Shown one piece after another: positions 25,936 through 33,938 of a DNA stretch of 64,000 nt (position 1 is its first letter; each line of letters opens with the position of its first letter). The DNA comes from PALSA-612 sp963704335 (lineage in GTDB: Bacteria; Actinomycetota; Thermoleophilia; Gaiellales; Gaiellaceae), in assembly GCA_963704335.1 (NCBI GenBank), contig OY969889.1, positions 434,001-498,000 on the forward strand, read 5' to 3'. The notes below the pieces were generated by a model. It did not search any database. It saw only the letters and a program-made list of their open reading frames with translations, and was not told where the DNA came from. The position numbers and the translations under genes are program-made.

Positions 25936-26082
25936 TCAGTACCACTTGCCCTTTGCGAAGCCGCCGAAGACGAGAAGTCCGACGAGGCCGATGATGAGGC
26001 CCCACCAGAGGCTCCAGACGATCGCCAGGACGATCCCGACGATGACGAGGATGCCACCGATGCCGATTCCACCGTTACCCAC
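25936..26082 (-). CDS. Small hydrophobic membrane protein (48 residues)
   Basis: The gene runs from GTG 26082 to TGA 25936-25938 and encodes a glycine-rich start (VGNGGIGIGGIL), two hydrophobic helices around WSLWWG, and a basic end FAKGKWY. AGGAGGT six bases upstream of the GTG is one of the best ribosome sites in the window. It resembles tiny two-helix proteins that are widespread in actinobacteria and of unknown function. It precedes the sigma factor gene on the same strand. Confidence 0.75.
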   Translation of the reverse strand: MGNGGIGIGGILVIVGIVLAIVWSLWWGLIIGLVGLLVFGGFAKGKWY

Positions 26083-26156
26083 TCGCCTACCTCCTGTCCG
26101 GCCGCTGTGCGCAGCGTTCGAGCGAGGTTACCCACGGTACGCACCATCCAACCACG

Positions 26157-28691
26157 ATGCTGGACAGATCGATGGCGAGCGATGATCCTATTTCCGTGTT
26201 GCGCGATCTCCCCGCCGGCACAGTTACGTTCCTCTTCACCGACATCGAGGGCTCCACAGCGCTCCTGCACGACCTGGGCGCCGAGGCATATGCGGACGCG
26301 CTCGCCGAGCACCGGCAGGTCGTCCGGGATGCCTGCGCACCGCACGGCGGCATCGAGGTCGGCACGGAGGGCGACTCCTTCTTCATCGCATTCCCGACCG
26401 CGGAGGGAGCGCTCGCGGCTGCGTCGGCGATCACGACCGGCCTTGCCTCGGGGCCGATCCGGGTGCGGATCGGGATGCACACGGGAGCGCCGCTCGTCAC
26501 CGACGAGGGCTACGTCGGGCCCGACGTCCACCGCGCGGCCAGGATCGCCGCATCGGGGCACGGCGGACAGACGCTCGTCTCGTCTGCGACCGCAGCGCTG
26601 GTCGGGCACGACGGCATGCGCGACCTCGGCGAACATCGATTCAAGGACCTCCTGGCTCCCGAGCGCGTCTACCAGCTCGGTGAGGAGGAGTTCCCCGCTC
26701 TCAAGTCCCTCCATCGCACGAACCTGCCGGTGCCGGCCACGCCCTTCGTCGGCCGAAGGCGCGAGCTCCAGGACGTGGCCGACCTGCTGAGCCGCAAGGA
26801 CGTTCGCCTGCTCACGCTCACGGGCCCGGGAGGCACCGGGAAGACCCGGCTCGCGCTCCAAGCCGCCGCCGAGGCCTCGGATCATTACCCCGGTGGAATC
26901 ACGTGGGCTCCACTGGCCCCGCTGCGCGACGCCGCGCTGCTACTCCCGACGGTTGCTCAAGCGCTCGACCTCAAGGAAGAACCGGGGAGGCCGCTCACCG
27001 AGACGCTGGCCACAGCCGTGGCCGGCAAACGGACACTGCTCGTGCTCGACAACGTCGAGCATCTCCTCCCTCATGCGGCGGACGAGATCGTCACCTTGCG
27101 CGATCTCGACGGCATGAAGCTGCTCGTCACGAGCCGAGAGCGACTTCGCGTCGGCGGCGAGCAGGTCTTGCCGGTGCCGTCGCTTGCCGAGCCGGACGCC
27201 GTGGAGCTCTTCACTACCCGCGCGCTGACGGTCGATCCGTCGTTCTCGCCGACGGCGGCCGCCGCCGAGCTGTGCGCCCGGCTCGACGACCTGCCGCTGG
27301 CAATCGAGCTGGCAGCCGGCCGCACAGCGCTCTTCAGCACGGACGAGCTGCTCGAGCGTCTTTCGGGCCGGCTCGACCTCCTTCGTGGCGACCGCGAGGC
27401 CGATCCCCGGCAGCAGACGTTGCGCGCCACCATCGAGTGGTCCTACGACCTCCTGTCGCCGGACGAGCAGCGCCTTGTCCGCTCTTTCTCACTCTTCGCC
27501 GGGGGCTGCACGTTCGAAGGGGCCGAGGTCGTATGCGGCGCCGACCCGGACACGCTCCAGTCGCTCATCGACAAGAGCCTGATCCGCAAGCGTGCGACCG
27601 ACGAGGGCTCGCGTTACTGGATGCTCGAGACGATTCGCGAGTTCGCCCTGGAGCGGCTGGTCGAGGAGGCCGAAGCGCCGCGGTTACAACAGGTCCACGC
27701 ACAGCACTGCCTGGTGGTCGCCGAACGCGAGGCGGCCGAGCTCGGCCGCCCGGGGCAGGTCGCTGCGCTGCGCCGTCTCGACAGCGAGCATGCGAACCTC
27801 AGGGCTGCGGTCGCCTGGGCGTGCGCCGAAGGCCACACGGAGCTCGCGCTCCGGCTCGCTGCCCTCCTCTGGCGGTTCTGGTGGGTCAGGGGTCTTCTCT
27901 CCGAGGGGCGACAGTGGCTGAGCAAGGTCCTGGCGCTGCCCGCCGAAGGCCTGGAGCCCGTCCGGGCGGCTGTCTTCGAAGGCGCATCAGCACTCGCGTG
28001 GGGCCAGGCCGATGCCGAGCAAGCCGAGGCACATGCCGAGGAAGCGCTGAAGCTCTTCCGGCGCATCGACGACAAGCCAGGCGTAGCACGCGCTCTGAAC
28101 CACCTCGGTCTCGTCTCGCAGGAGCGAGGCGCTTACGACCGTGCGCGCGGCTTCTTCGAGGAAAGCGGTGCGCTGGCACGAGAGCTCGGGAACGAGCGAA
28201 GCTGGGGCGTCACAGTCGTCAACCTCGGAGGGCTCGCCCTCATCGAGGGGGACTACGCGCGTGCGCGCGAATTCTCCGAGCTGGGTCTGCGCCTACACGG
28301 TGAACAGGGCTCGCGCGACGGAGAGGCGATCTCGCTGCTCAACCTCGGCTTCGCGGCGCTCGAAGAAGGCGCCGTCGACGAAGCCAAGCAGCACCTGGAG
28401 CAGAGCCGCGACATCCTTCGTGAGCTCGGCTTCACCGAGTACCTGTCCTTCGCCCTAGAAGGGCTCGCTGGCGTCGCCGCAGCCGGCGACCCAGTCGAGG
28501 CGGCACGACTCCTCGGGCACGCCGAGGCGCTACGGGACGTGCCGGACGCGTCCCTTGGCCCGTTCGAGCGTCGGCTCCACGAGAAGACGCTCGCAACCGT
28601 CCGCGAGCACCTCGACGCCGAAGTGCTGACCGAGGCGTGGGACGAGGGCCGCGCCAGGGCGGGCAAGAGCGGCGAGTCCGCCACGCGCTGA
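26157..28691 (+). CDS. Class III cyclase / NB-ARC-type ATPase / TPR regulator
   Basis: The 844-residue protein has an N-terminal cyclase domain (about 20-185; metal aspartates in LFTDIEGST and VGTEGDSFFIAFP), an NTPase of the AfsR/LuxR-associated type (Walker A GPGGTGKTR, LLVLDNVEHLLPHA, LVTSRERLRV, LPLAIELAAGR), and a TPR-rich C-terminus. No DNA-binding domain is visible. It probably makes cAMP/cGMP under control of its ATPase module. It ends at a strong hairpin. Confidence 0.92.
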   Translation: MLDRSMASDDPISVLRDLPAGTVTFLFTDIEGSTALLHDLGAEAYADALAEHRQVVRDACAPHGGIEVGTEGDSFFIAFPTAEGALAAASAITTGLASGPIRVRIGMHTGAPLVTDEGYVGPDVHRAARIAASGHGGQTLVSSATAALVGHDGMRDLGEHRFKDLLAPERVYQLGEEEFPALKSLHRTNLPVPATPFVGRRRELQDVADLLSRKDVRLLTLTGPGGTGKTRLALQAAAEASDHYPGGITWAPLAPLRDAALLLPTVAQALDLKEEPGRPLTETLATAVAGKRTLLVLDNVEHLLPHAADEIVTLRDLDGMKLLVTSRERLRVGGEQVLPVPSLAEPDAVELFTTRALTVDPSFSPTAAAAELCARLDDLPLAIELAAGRTALFSTDELLERLSGRLDLLRGDREADPRQQTLRATIEWSYDLLSPDEQRLVRSFSLFAGGCTFEGAEVVCGADPDTLQSLIDKSLIRKRATDEGSRYWMLETIREFALERLVEEAEAPRLQQVHAQHCLVVAEREAAELGRPGQVAALRRLDSEHANLRAAVAWACAEGHTELALRLAALLWRFWWVRGLLSEGRQWLSKVLALPAEGLEPVRAAVFEGASALAWGQADAEQAEAHAEEALKLFRRIDDKPGVARALNHLGLVSQERGAYDRARGFFEESGALARELGNERSWGVTVVNLGGLALIEGDYARAREFSELGLRLHGEQGSRDGEAISLLNLGFAALEEGAVDEAKQHLEQSRDILRELGFTEYLSFALEGLAGVAAAGDPVEAARLLGHAEALRDVPDASLGPFERRLHEKTLATVREHLDAEVLTEAWDEGRARAGKSGESATR

Positions 28692-28702
28692 ACGGCGAGT
28701 GA

Positions 28703-28739
28703 GGCTGCCGTGGGAAAATGATTCTCCGCCACGGCAGCC
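28703..28739. terminator. Bidirectional hairpin terminator
   Basis: An 11-bp perfect stem GGCTGCCGTGG/CCACGGCAGCC encloses a 15-nt loop between convergent genes. The loop contains GAAAATGATTCTC, which resembles a Zur/Fur half palindrome. Confidence 0.7.
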
Positions 28740-28755
28740 CTCAGAAACGGTCGTG

Positions 28756-29442
28756 TTATTTCGGAAGTTTCTTCTGCTTCGCGATCGCTCCGGCGAGCAG
28801 GTCACCGGTCATGAACATGTGTGCGTAGGCGGCCTGGTAGAGCTCCGCCGCACGCGCGTAGTTCTTACCGGCAAACTCGTCGAGCTGGCCCTTGAGCTCG
28901 AGCACATGAGCCAGGAGGTCGTTCTGGACCGCCTTCACGGGCAGTCCGGTCGCGCCGCCGAGGAGCTTGCCGTGCTCGACGGTGTAGCGCTTGAGGTTCG
29001 CGACCGCCTTGTTCTGGCCCGCCTTGTTCTTCTTCGCCGTCGCGACGGTGTAATCGACGAAGAACTCGATGTGGTCGCGCCACTGGAACTTGCCGTTCAG
29101 GAAGGCGTTGCCCGCCTTCTTCCCGTAGACGGCAGCGATCGAATTCGACAGCGCGACCGAGTTCCGGTCCAGCGCCTTCGCTGCCGCCGGGAACGCGGGC
29201 GACCCGGTGACGCCGAGGTTCGTCGCGTTCATCGCGAGCGCCGCATGCTCGCCGAGCTGGCGCCCGAGCAGCGCGCGCAGGTCGGACTGGGTCAGGCCCT
29301 GCAGCCGGACAGACTTTGCGTGAGCCGCGTGCGGATCGGCGGCCTGAGTCGAGGAGCCGGAGCCCGCTGCTGTGAACACGCCTGCTGCAAGCGCCGCCGA
29401 AGCGGCAAGTGCGCCGACGAGGATGACCGAGCGTCTCTTCAT
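28756..29442 (-). CDS. Secreted protein of unknown function
   Basis: The 228-residue protein has a signal peptide (MKRRSVILVGALAASAALAAG, cleavage near residue 28-35). Its mature part is probably helical and internally repetitive: LRALLGRQLGEHAALAMNA and LLGGATGLPVKAVQNDLLAHV, with a late YQAAYAHMFMTGDLLAGAI. Similar secreted helical proteins are sometimes labelled copper amine oxidase-like in databases, but no oxidase motif is seen here. GGAGGA six bases before ATG 29442 fixes the start. Confidence 0.75.
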   Translation of the reverse strand: MKRRSVILVGALAASAALAAGVFTAAGSGSSTQAADPHAAHAKSVRLQGLTQSDLRALLGRQLGEHAALAMNATNLGVTGSPAFPAAAKALDRNSVALSNSIAAVYGKKAGNAFLNGKFQWRDHIEFFVDYTVATAKKNKAGQNKAVANLKRYTVEHGKLLGGATGLPVKAVQNDLLAHVLELKGQLDEFAGKNYARAAELYQAAYAHMFMTGDLLAGAIAKQKKLPK

Positions 29443-29533
29443 GTTGAGTCCTCCTTGGAATGAGTCGTCACATACGTGCCCCACTCATTCGCCTGCCTGC
29501 TGCGATCGGTTCGATGTCGCCGGAGCCCGCGCT

Positions 29534-30121
29534 TCAGGCCGCCGCCGACGTCCCCGGTGGTCGACCCATCTCCTTCAGGTAGCGCCGCACGAGCGTCATG
29601 AAGAGGGACCGCGGCCAACCAGGGCCTGGATCCCAGTGCGTCCCGCCGAACGCTTCGGAGCATTCGACATGCGTCGTGATGCCCGGTCGCCGCGCCTTCA
29701 GGTCGGCGGCCTTCCGGAACATCGGCGGGATGCCGAACGTGTTGCAGTACAGCGCGGTCTTGTAGGCCGCCCGCTGGAGTGTCGCGCGATGAGACCTCCA
29801 CTCCTCGGACGACCACTTCGCGAAGCCGCACTGCTCGATGTGGAAGCCGGCGTAGTTCGCGCCCGGAGCGGCCCAGGGGACAGCCGAGTTCGGCAGGCAG
29901 CGCTGGCATTCGTGGTCGTCGACGACCAGGTGCGCGGAGCCGCGCGCCCTCGAGCTCTGGAAGTAGCGGGCGACACTCGCAGCCGTGCCGCCCTCCGTCG
30001 AGTGCAGCACGACCCACCTGACCGTCGCGAGCGGCCGGCTGCCGGAGGTGCGGTGCGCAGGATAGAAGTCGCGCCGACACTCGGCGCCGATCGGGGCGGG
30101 CTTGACCGAGACGTCAGTCAA
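29534..30121 (-). CDS. Peptidoglycan recognition / N-acetylmuramoyl-L-alanine amidase-like protein
   Basis: The 195-residue protein has the amidase_2/PGRP zinc fold: WVVLHSTEGGTAASVARYFQ supplies the first zinc histidine, SAHLVVDDHECQRCLPN and YAGFHIEQCG follow, and TTHVECSE...HWDPGPGW gives the second ligand group. It cleaves, or at least binds, muropeptides. No signal peptide is seen. The start is probably TTG at 30121, overlapping the upstream membrane gene by 8 bp. Confidence 0.85.
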   Translation of the reverse strand: MTDVSVKPAPIGAECRRDFYPAHRTSGSRPLATVRWVVLHSTEGGTAASVARYFQSSRARGSAHLVVDDHECQRCLPNSAVPWAAPGANYAGFHIEQCGFAKWSSEEWRSHRATLQRAAYKTALYCNTFGIPPMFRKAADLKARRPGITTHVECSEAFGGTHWDPGPGWPRSLFMTLVRRYLKEMGRPPGTSAAA

Positions 30122-31454
30122 AGCCGAACACGGGCGGGAGGATGACCACGACCGTGGCGGCCCACAGGGCGAAGACGGGAAGGTAGGTGGTCTGCCAGCG
30201 CTCGAGCCGGTGAAGCGTGCTGCGCCGTCTGAGGAATCGCGTCGAAAGCCAGGCGGCCCCCGCGAGGTTGACGAGCAGGACGAGGTTCAGGCCGAGCGCT
30301 GCCGTCCGGTTCGCGGTGAACCCGAGGTCGCCGATCCGAGCGATCATCGAGCCCAGCACCATCACGTCGAGCACGAGGGCGCTGACGACGGCGACCAGCT
30401 GGATGCGGTCCATCCAGTCCGGCGAGGTGGACGGGTCCCGCGCGGACATCCCGTACAGGACGAGCGCGAGGACGACGACCAGCAGCGCGTCGAAGACGCT
30501 GAGCAGCTCGCGGTCGAACGCGCCGCCGAGCCCGGTCACGGCGTAGACGACGGCGGCGCCGACCAGCATCACCGCGAACAGCGGCGTGAAGATCATCGTG
30601 AGCACCGGCGCCATGTTCTCCACGACCCGTTGCTTCGACTCGACCAGCCACGCAGCCACGATGACAGCACCCGCCGCGCCTGACGGCAGCACCCACGCGG
30701 CGACGCGGTCGACGTCGATCCCCGTGGGCTCGAGGATCGCAGCGGTCAACCCCATGAGCACGCCGCCCCCGAGCGCGATCAGCACGTAATAGATGAACCA
30801 TTCGCCAGTGAAGCGGACGAAGTCCATGCGCCGCTCGTGCAACACGAGCGTGCCGCCCATGTACGGGTAGGCGACCACGAACCACAGCACGACCGGCAGA
30901 TGAAGCGCGACGAGCTCCTCGGTCGCCGAGTCCGCACCCCACGGATAGAGGTTGACCACGAGCGCGGCGAGCGCGAACGGCGCCATCGTTAGCACCCATC
31001 GCGCGATGTCGAGCTGCCGTCGGTGGGCGAAGTACCCGGCGAGAAACGGCAACACGAACAGACTGGCGTTCCGCGCCAGCCAGGTCGCCTCGTCGTCGGG
31101 GAAGTCGGCAGCGACGCAGGCAACCTGGATCACGACAGCGGCAGCCACGGCGAAGACGAGCGCCGGGAGCCAGCCGCTGGACGCGCTCTCCTGCTCGTCG
31201 CCGCCTCTGAGGACGAGCTGTTTCCACAGCCGGTCGCTGTGCTCGCGTGCGAACTCCCGGGACAGGTCATCGACGTCGCCCATGCGCTTCACGGCGACCA
31301 GGAACGCCTCGTCGGCTGCGAGGCCGGCGGCGCTCAAGTCGGCGATCTGGTGACGAAGATGATCCTCCAGCTCATCGACGTCATGGCCGTTGACGCCCGG
31401 AGCGTTGGCGACGTAGGCCCGCCACTCTGCGATCTGTGACTCCACGCTCTCCAT
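30114..31454 (-). CDS. Membrane protein with permease-prefix (HAAS-like) domain
   Basis: The 446-residue protein begins with a soluble helical domain (residues 1-80, VDELEDHLRHQIADLSAAGL and AFLVAVKRMGD), as found ahead of PadR-linked permeases. About ten hydrophobic helices follow. It is 3 bp downstream of a PadR gene, a pairing typical for this domain, which suggests regulation by PadR. Transport substrate, if any, is unknown. Confidence 0.82.
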   Translation of the reverse strand: MESVESQIAEWRAYVANAPGVNGHDVDELEDHLRHQIADLSAAGLAADEAFLVAVKRMGDVDDLSREFAREHSDRLWKQLVLRGGDEQESASSGWLPALVFAVAAAVVIQVACVAADFPDDEATWLARNASLFVLPFLAGYFAHRRQLDIARWVLTMAPFALAALVVNLYPWGADSATEELVALHLPVVLWFVVAYPYMGGTLVLHERRMDFVRFTGEWFIYYVLIALGGGVLMGLTAAILEPTGIDVDRVAAWVLPSGAAGAVIVAAWLVESKQRVVENMAPVLTMIFTPLFAVMLVGAAVVYAVTGLGGAFDRELLSVFDALLVVVLALVLYGMSARDPSTSPDWMDRIQLVAVVSALVLDVMVLGSMIARIGDLGFTANRTAALGLNLVLLVNLAGAAWLSTRFLRRRSTLHRLERWQTTYLPVFALWAATVVVILPPVFGFD

Positions 31455-31457
31455 AGC

Positions 31458-31817
31458 TCACGCCTCGCCGAAGGCGGTCTGCAATACACGGGGCCCCGGC
31501 CCCACGTTGTTCAACGCGCGCGTGACAGTCGCCCATTGCTGTTGCTGGTCAGCGAGTGCTGCTCGTCCCTCGTCGGTGATCATGTAGTACTGGCGGCGGC
31601 GTCCTTCCGGCGGCGTTCGCCACTCGGTCGTCACGTACCCGAGCCGACGGAGGCGATGGAGCAGCGGGTAGAGCATCCCATCGGTCCACTCGAGCTCTCC
31701 CCCGGAGAGCGCCCGCACGCGCTTCAGGATCGCGTACCCGTAGCTCTCGCTCTCCGCCAGGAGCGCGAGCACGAGCGGAGTAGCCGAGGCGGCGACTAGG
31801 TCTTTGTCGATGTGCAT
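31458..31817 (-). CDS. PadR family transcriptional regulator
   Basis: The 119-residue regulator carries the PadR winged helix: VLALLAESESYGYAILKRVRAL, GELEWTDGMLYPLLHRLRRLGYVTTEW, the wing EGRRRQYYMITDEGRAAL, and a short C-terminal helix. It probably represses its own operon with the permease-prefix protein and amidase. A 10-bp palindrome lies 25-34 bp upstream. Confidence 0.92.
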   Translation of the reverse strand: MHIDKDLVAASATPLVLALLAESESYGYAILKRVRALSGGELEWTDGMLYPLLHRLRRLGYVTTEWRTPPEGRRRQYYMITDEGRAALADQQQQWATVTRALNNVGPGPRVLQTAFGEA

Positions 31818-31841
31818 GTCCGTTTTCCACGGCTCGAACTA

Positions 31842-31851
31842 CTATGCATAG
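31842..31851. promoter_or_regulatory. Possible PadR operator
   Basis: The perfect palindrome CTATGCATAG, rare in this G+C-rich sequence, lies between padR and the divergent small gene. It could be an operator and/or contain a -10 element. Confidence 0.35.
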
Positions 31852-31907
31852 AGCTACAAGGTACACGAAGTGCCGAGATCGTGCAGAATGGCTCGACGGG
31901 AGGTGAA

Positions 31908-32141
31908 ATGAAGAGAAGCCTGCGTTACGCGATCGCGGTCGTTTTCGTCCTGGCCATCACGGTCGTCGCGGTCTCGGCGGTGGCGTTCGGGGGGCACGAC
32001 TTGAGCGCGAAGAGGCAGCCCGGAGGCCCGACGGCGCGCGCACCAGCCGCTCTGACCGAGCAGATTCGAGTCGACCGACGCGACTCGCGGCACGGCGGAT
32101 GCTCGAAGAGGGCGAGACGCCTCGAAACGCCGGACGTCTAG
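31908..32141 (+). CDS. Small membrane-anchored or secreted protein
   Basis: The 77-residue product starts MKRSLRYAIAVVFVLAITVV, a basic residue group followed by one long hydrophobic helix, then a basic arginine-rich tail (RRDSRHGGCSKRARRLE). GGGAGGTG three to four bases before the ATG supports translation from 31908. No family recognised. Confidence 0.5.
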   Translation: MKRSLRYAIAVVFVLAITVVAVSAVAFGGHDLSAKRQPGGPTARAPAALTEQIRVDRRDSRHGGCSKRARRLETPDV

Positions 32142-32205
32142 GTCCAACGACGTCCCCCACCGTTTGCGCGGCGAATTGGTGAAAACCCAGAGGAGGTAAG
32201 ACGGC

Positions 32206-32748
32206 ATGCCGCAACTCCTGAAGACTTTCGTCTTGGCACTGCTCGCAGCCTGTGCGCTCGCAGTCGTTCCCAGCGCTACGGCCGGCACGACCCACGAGTT
32301 CCCGTCGTCCAACTCGACCGTCGTCGGCAGCGAGGGCTTCATCGACGACGACGAAGTGGGCTATTTCTGGTCCGCCGCACGAGGAGATCTCGTGAGCGAG
32401 ACGTTCATCGGCCCCGTGAAGGCGCTGGGGATCCGGCTTCGGCTGGAGGTCGTTACCAACGTCCTGAACAACGGTGCCCAGGTCGACTGGGACGTCGAGG
32501 TCAACGGCAATCTCGTGGGGAGCTTCACCATCGGCGAGGGCGTCCTCGGATTTGTCGTCGCGAACTACACCTTCCCGGCGATAACGGGGCCGATGTACGA
32601 GGTCACGCTGCGCGTAACGAACGATGTTCCGCCCGGTCAGGGCTCGCACACGTTCGCGTACGCCGACCCTTTCGCACACTCCGTCGAGCTGCTCGGAGTC
32701 ACCTGCTCGGATCGGAGGCTGGGCGTCCCGTGCGTGGTAAAGCCCTGA
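32206..32748 (+). CDS. Secreted protein of unknown function
   Basis: The 180-residue protein has a clear signal peptide (MPQLLKTFVLALLAACALAV, cleavage near TAG-TTHEF). The mature part is rich in beta-strand segments (GIRLRLEVVTNVLNNGAQVDW, VNGNLVGSFTIGEG, YEVTLRVTNDV), suggesting a beta-sandwich, and has cysteines only near the end. GAGGAGGT lies upstream of the ATG. It ends 8 bp before a tRNA-Thr remnant. Confidence 0.72.
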   Translation: MPQLLKTFVLALLAACALAVVPSATAGTTHEFPSSNSTVVGSEGFIDDDEVGYFWSAARGDLVSETFIGPVKALGIRLRLEVVTNVLNNGAQVDWDVEVNGNLVGSFTIGEGVLGFVVANYTFPAITGPMYEVTLRVTNDVPPGQGSHTFAYADPFAHSVELLGVTCSDRRLGVPCVVKP

Positions 32749-32755
32749 CCCGCTA

Positions 32756-32781
32756 AGCCAGCGCGCGGATTCGAACCGCGG
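32756..32781 (-). repeat. tRNA-Thr 3'-end remnant (short)
   Basis: Compared with the intact tRNA-Thr at 41137, these 26 bases match at 24, including 20 consecutive identical bases over the T arm. The two differences are a GA/AG swap in the acceptor stem. It lies just downstream of the MBL gene, in the same orientation as the other copies. Confidence 0.7.
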
Positions 32782-32790
32782 CCGAAGGTG

Positions 32791-33654
32791 TCACTCGAGC
32801 ACGTCTAGCGACAAGAGCTCCTCGCCGAACACAACCCGGCCGTCGAAGACCGAAGCGACGTCTCGGATGCCCTCCTCGCGACCGACGGGTGAGTCGAGGT
32901 GGGCATTGACGTGAGTGAGGACGAGCGTTCGAACGCCGGCCCTCTCGGCGAGCTTGCCCGCTGAGGTGGTGCCGGTCATGCCCCCACTCACGCCGTCCGC
33001 CTCCATCGCGCGGTCGGTGTCCCAGCACATGCAGATCAGCATGTCGGCGCCGCGCGCCAACTCGACCACGCTGTCGACGGGCTCCGTGTCCCCCGTGAAG
33101 ACGATGGATACGCCATCGCTGTCGATCCGGTAGGCAACTGACTCCAGGTACGGCTGCGCGTGCACGGTGTCGGCCGCGCGGACGGAGAACCCGGCTTCTC
33201 CGAGCGCGAAGGTCGCATCGATGTCGGTCGCGTCTATCTTCGGCGCCGTGCGCGGCAATCGCCCGCCGCGATTCGCGAAGACGCGCTGACTTCCTGGATG
33301 CTCCACCCTCGCCGTCCAGTCGCAGACATATGCGCCGTCGGGCGCATCGAACAACCTGCGCGTGAGGGCCGTAGTCGGCGGCGGCCCGAAAACCCGGAGT
33401 GGAGTCTGGTCGACGTCCTGGTCCCAGCGGGTCAGCACGAAGCACGGATAGTCGGCGTTGTGGTCGAAGTGGTGGTGCGTGAACAGCAGCATCGACACCT
33501 CCGGGGCCTGGCGACCCGCCTTGATCAACTTGAAGGTTGCCGCCGGTCCGCAGTCGATCAGGATGCAGCGGCCTGCGACGTCGAGGAGATACGCCGATCC
33601 GAACCGGTTGGGCGTAGGCGTCGGCACGCCCGCGCCGAGTAACGTCACCCTCAT
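32791..33654 (-). CDS. MBL-fold metallo-hydrolase (RNase Z/arylsulfatase-like)
   Basis: The 287-residue protein has the metallo-beta-lactamase zinc motif THHHFDHNADYP (His-x-His-x-Asp-His type) near residue 70, FTGDTEP for the bridging aspartate and LVLTHVNAH for a later ligand, plus the early LGAGVPTPTPNRFGSAYLL typical of the RNase Z-like group. The substrate is unknown. GGGAGG five bases before ATG 33654 supports the start. The gene is bracketed by two tRNA-Thr 3'-end remnants. Confidence 0.9.
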   Translation of the reverse strand: MRVTLLGAGVPTPTPNRFGSAYLLDVAGRCILIDCGPAATFKLIKAGRQAPEVSMLLFTHHHFDHNADYPCFVLTRWDQDVDQTPLRVFGPPPTTALTRRLFDAPDGAYVCDWTARVEHPGSQRVFANRGGRLPRTAPKIDATDIDATFALGEAGFSVRAADTVHAQPYLESVAYRIDSDGVSIVFTGDTEPVDSVVELARGADMLICMCWDTDRAMEADGVSGGMTGTTSAGKLAERAGVRTLVLTHVNAHLDSPVGREEGIRDVASVFDGRVVFGEELLSLDVLE

Positions 33655-33680
33655 CTGAGCCTCCCTCGCCCGTCCCGGAG

Positions 33681-33725
33681 AGCCGACGCGCGGATTCGAA
33701 CCGTGGACCCCGTCATTACGAGGGA
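33681..33725 (-). repeat. tRNA-Thr 3'-half remnant (att-like)
   Basis: About 45 bases match the 3' half of the intact tRNA-Thr at 41137-41181 with about four mismatches; the first 23 are identical. The copy keeps the acceptor 3' strand, T arm and part of the anticodon arm, then diverges. This is the layout expected for the displaced end of a tRNA used as an integration site. Confidence 0.8.
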
Positions 33726-33878
33726 CATTCGAGGCTACGTTAACCGCTGTGTGCAGTTGCACTCCTTAGCGCCCAGACCGTTGCTTAGATAGTCAAGACC
33801 TTCTGAAGCAACGGAGCACTACCCGCACCCACGCGCTGGTTCCACATTCTGGTCACCTGCGCCGCGCGCCGCGCGCTC

Positions 33879-33899
33879 ATTTACCTCCGGTGTAAATGC
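33879..33899. promoter_or_regulatory. Hyphenated palindrome, possible operator
   Basis: Perfect 7-bp arms CATTTAC and GTAAATG flank a 7-bp spacer containing CTCCGGT. It lies downstream of the NAD(P)-binding gene, in a 280-bp stretch without a recognised gene. On the minus strand the spacer supplies GGAGGT ahead of an ATG opening a 29-codon frame of doubtful reality. Confidence 0.4.
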
Positions 33900-33938
33900 C
33901 GGCGCGTTGAATCGCGAGCGCCGTGACCGAAGCTCCGA

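Noticed and set aside
21290..28691. A classical LuxR/AfsR regulator reading for the cyclase-ATPases
   Set aside because: No C-terminal helix-turn-helix is visible; the N-termini are cyclase domains with intact metal aspartates.
33802..33879. A 29-codon minus-strand gene behind GGAGGT
   Set aside because: Too short, Arg-rich and without support; the ribosome-like site is part of the palindrome at 33879-33899.
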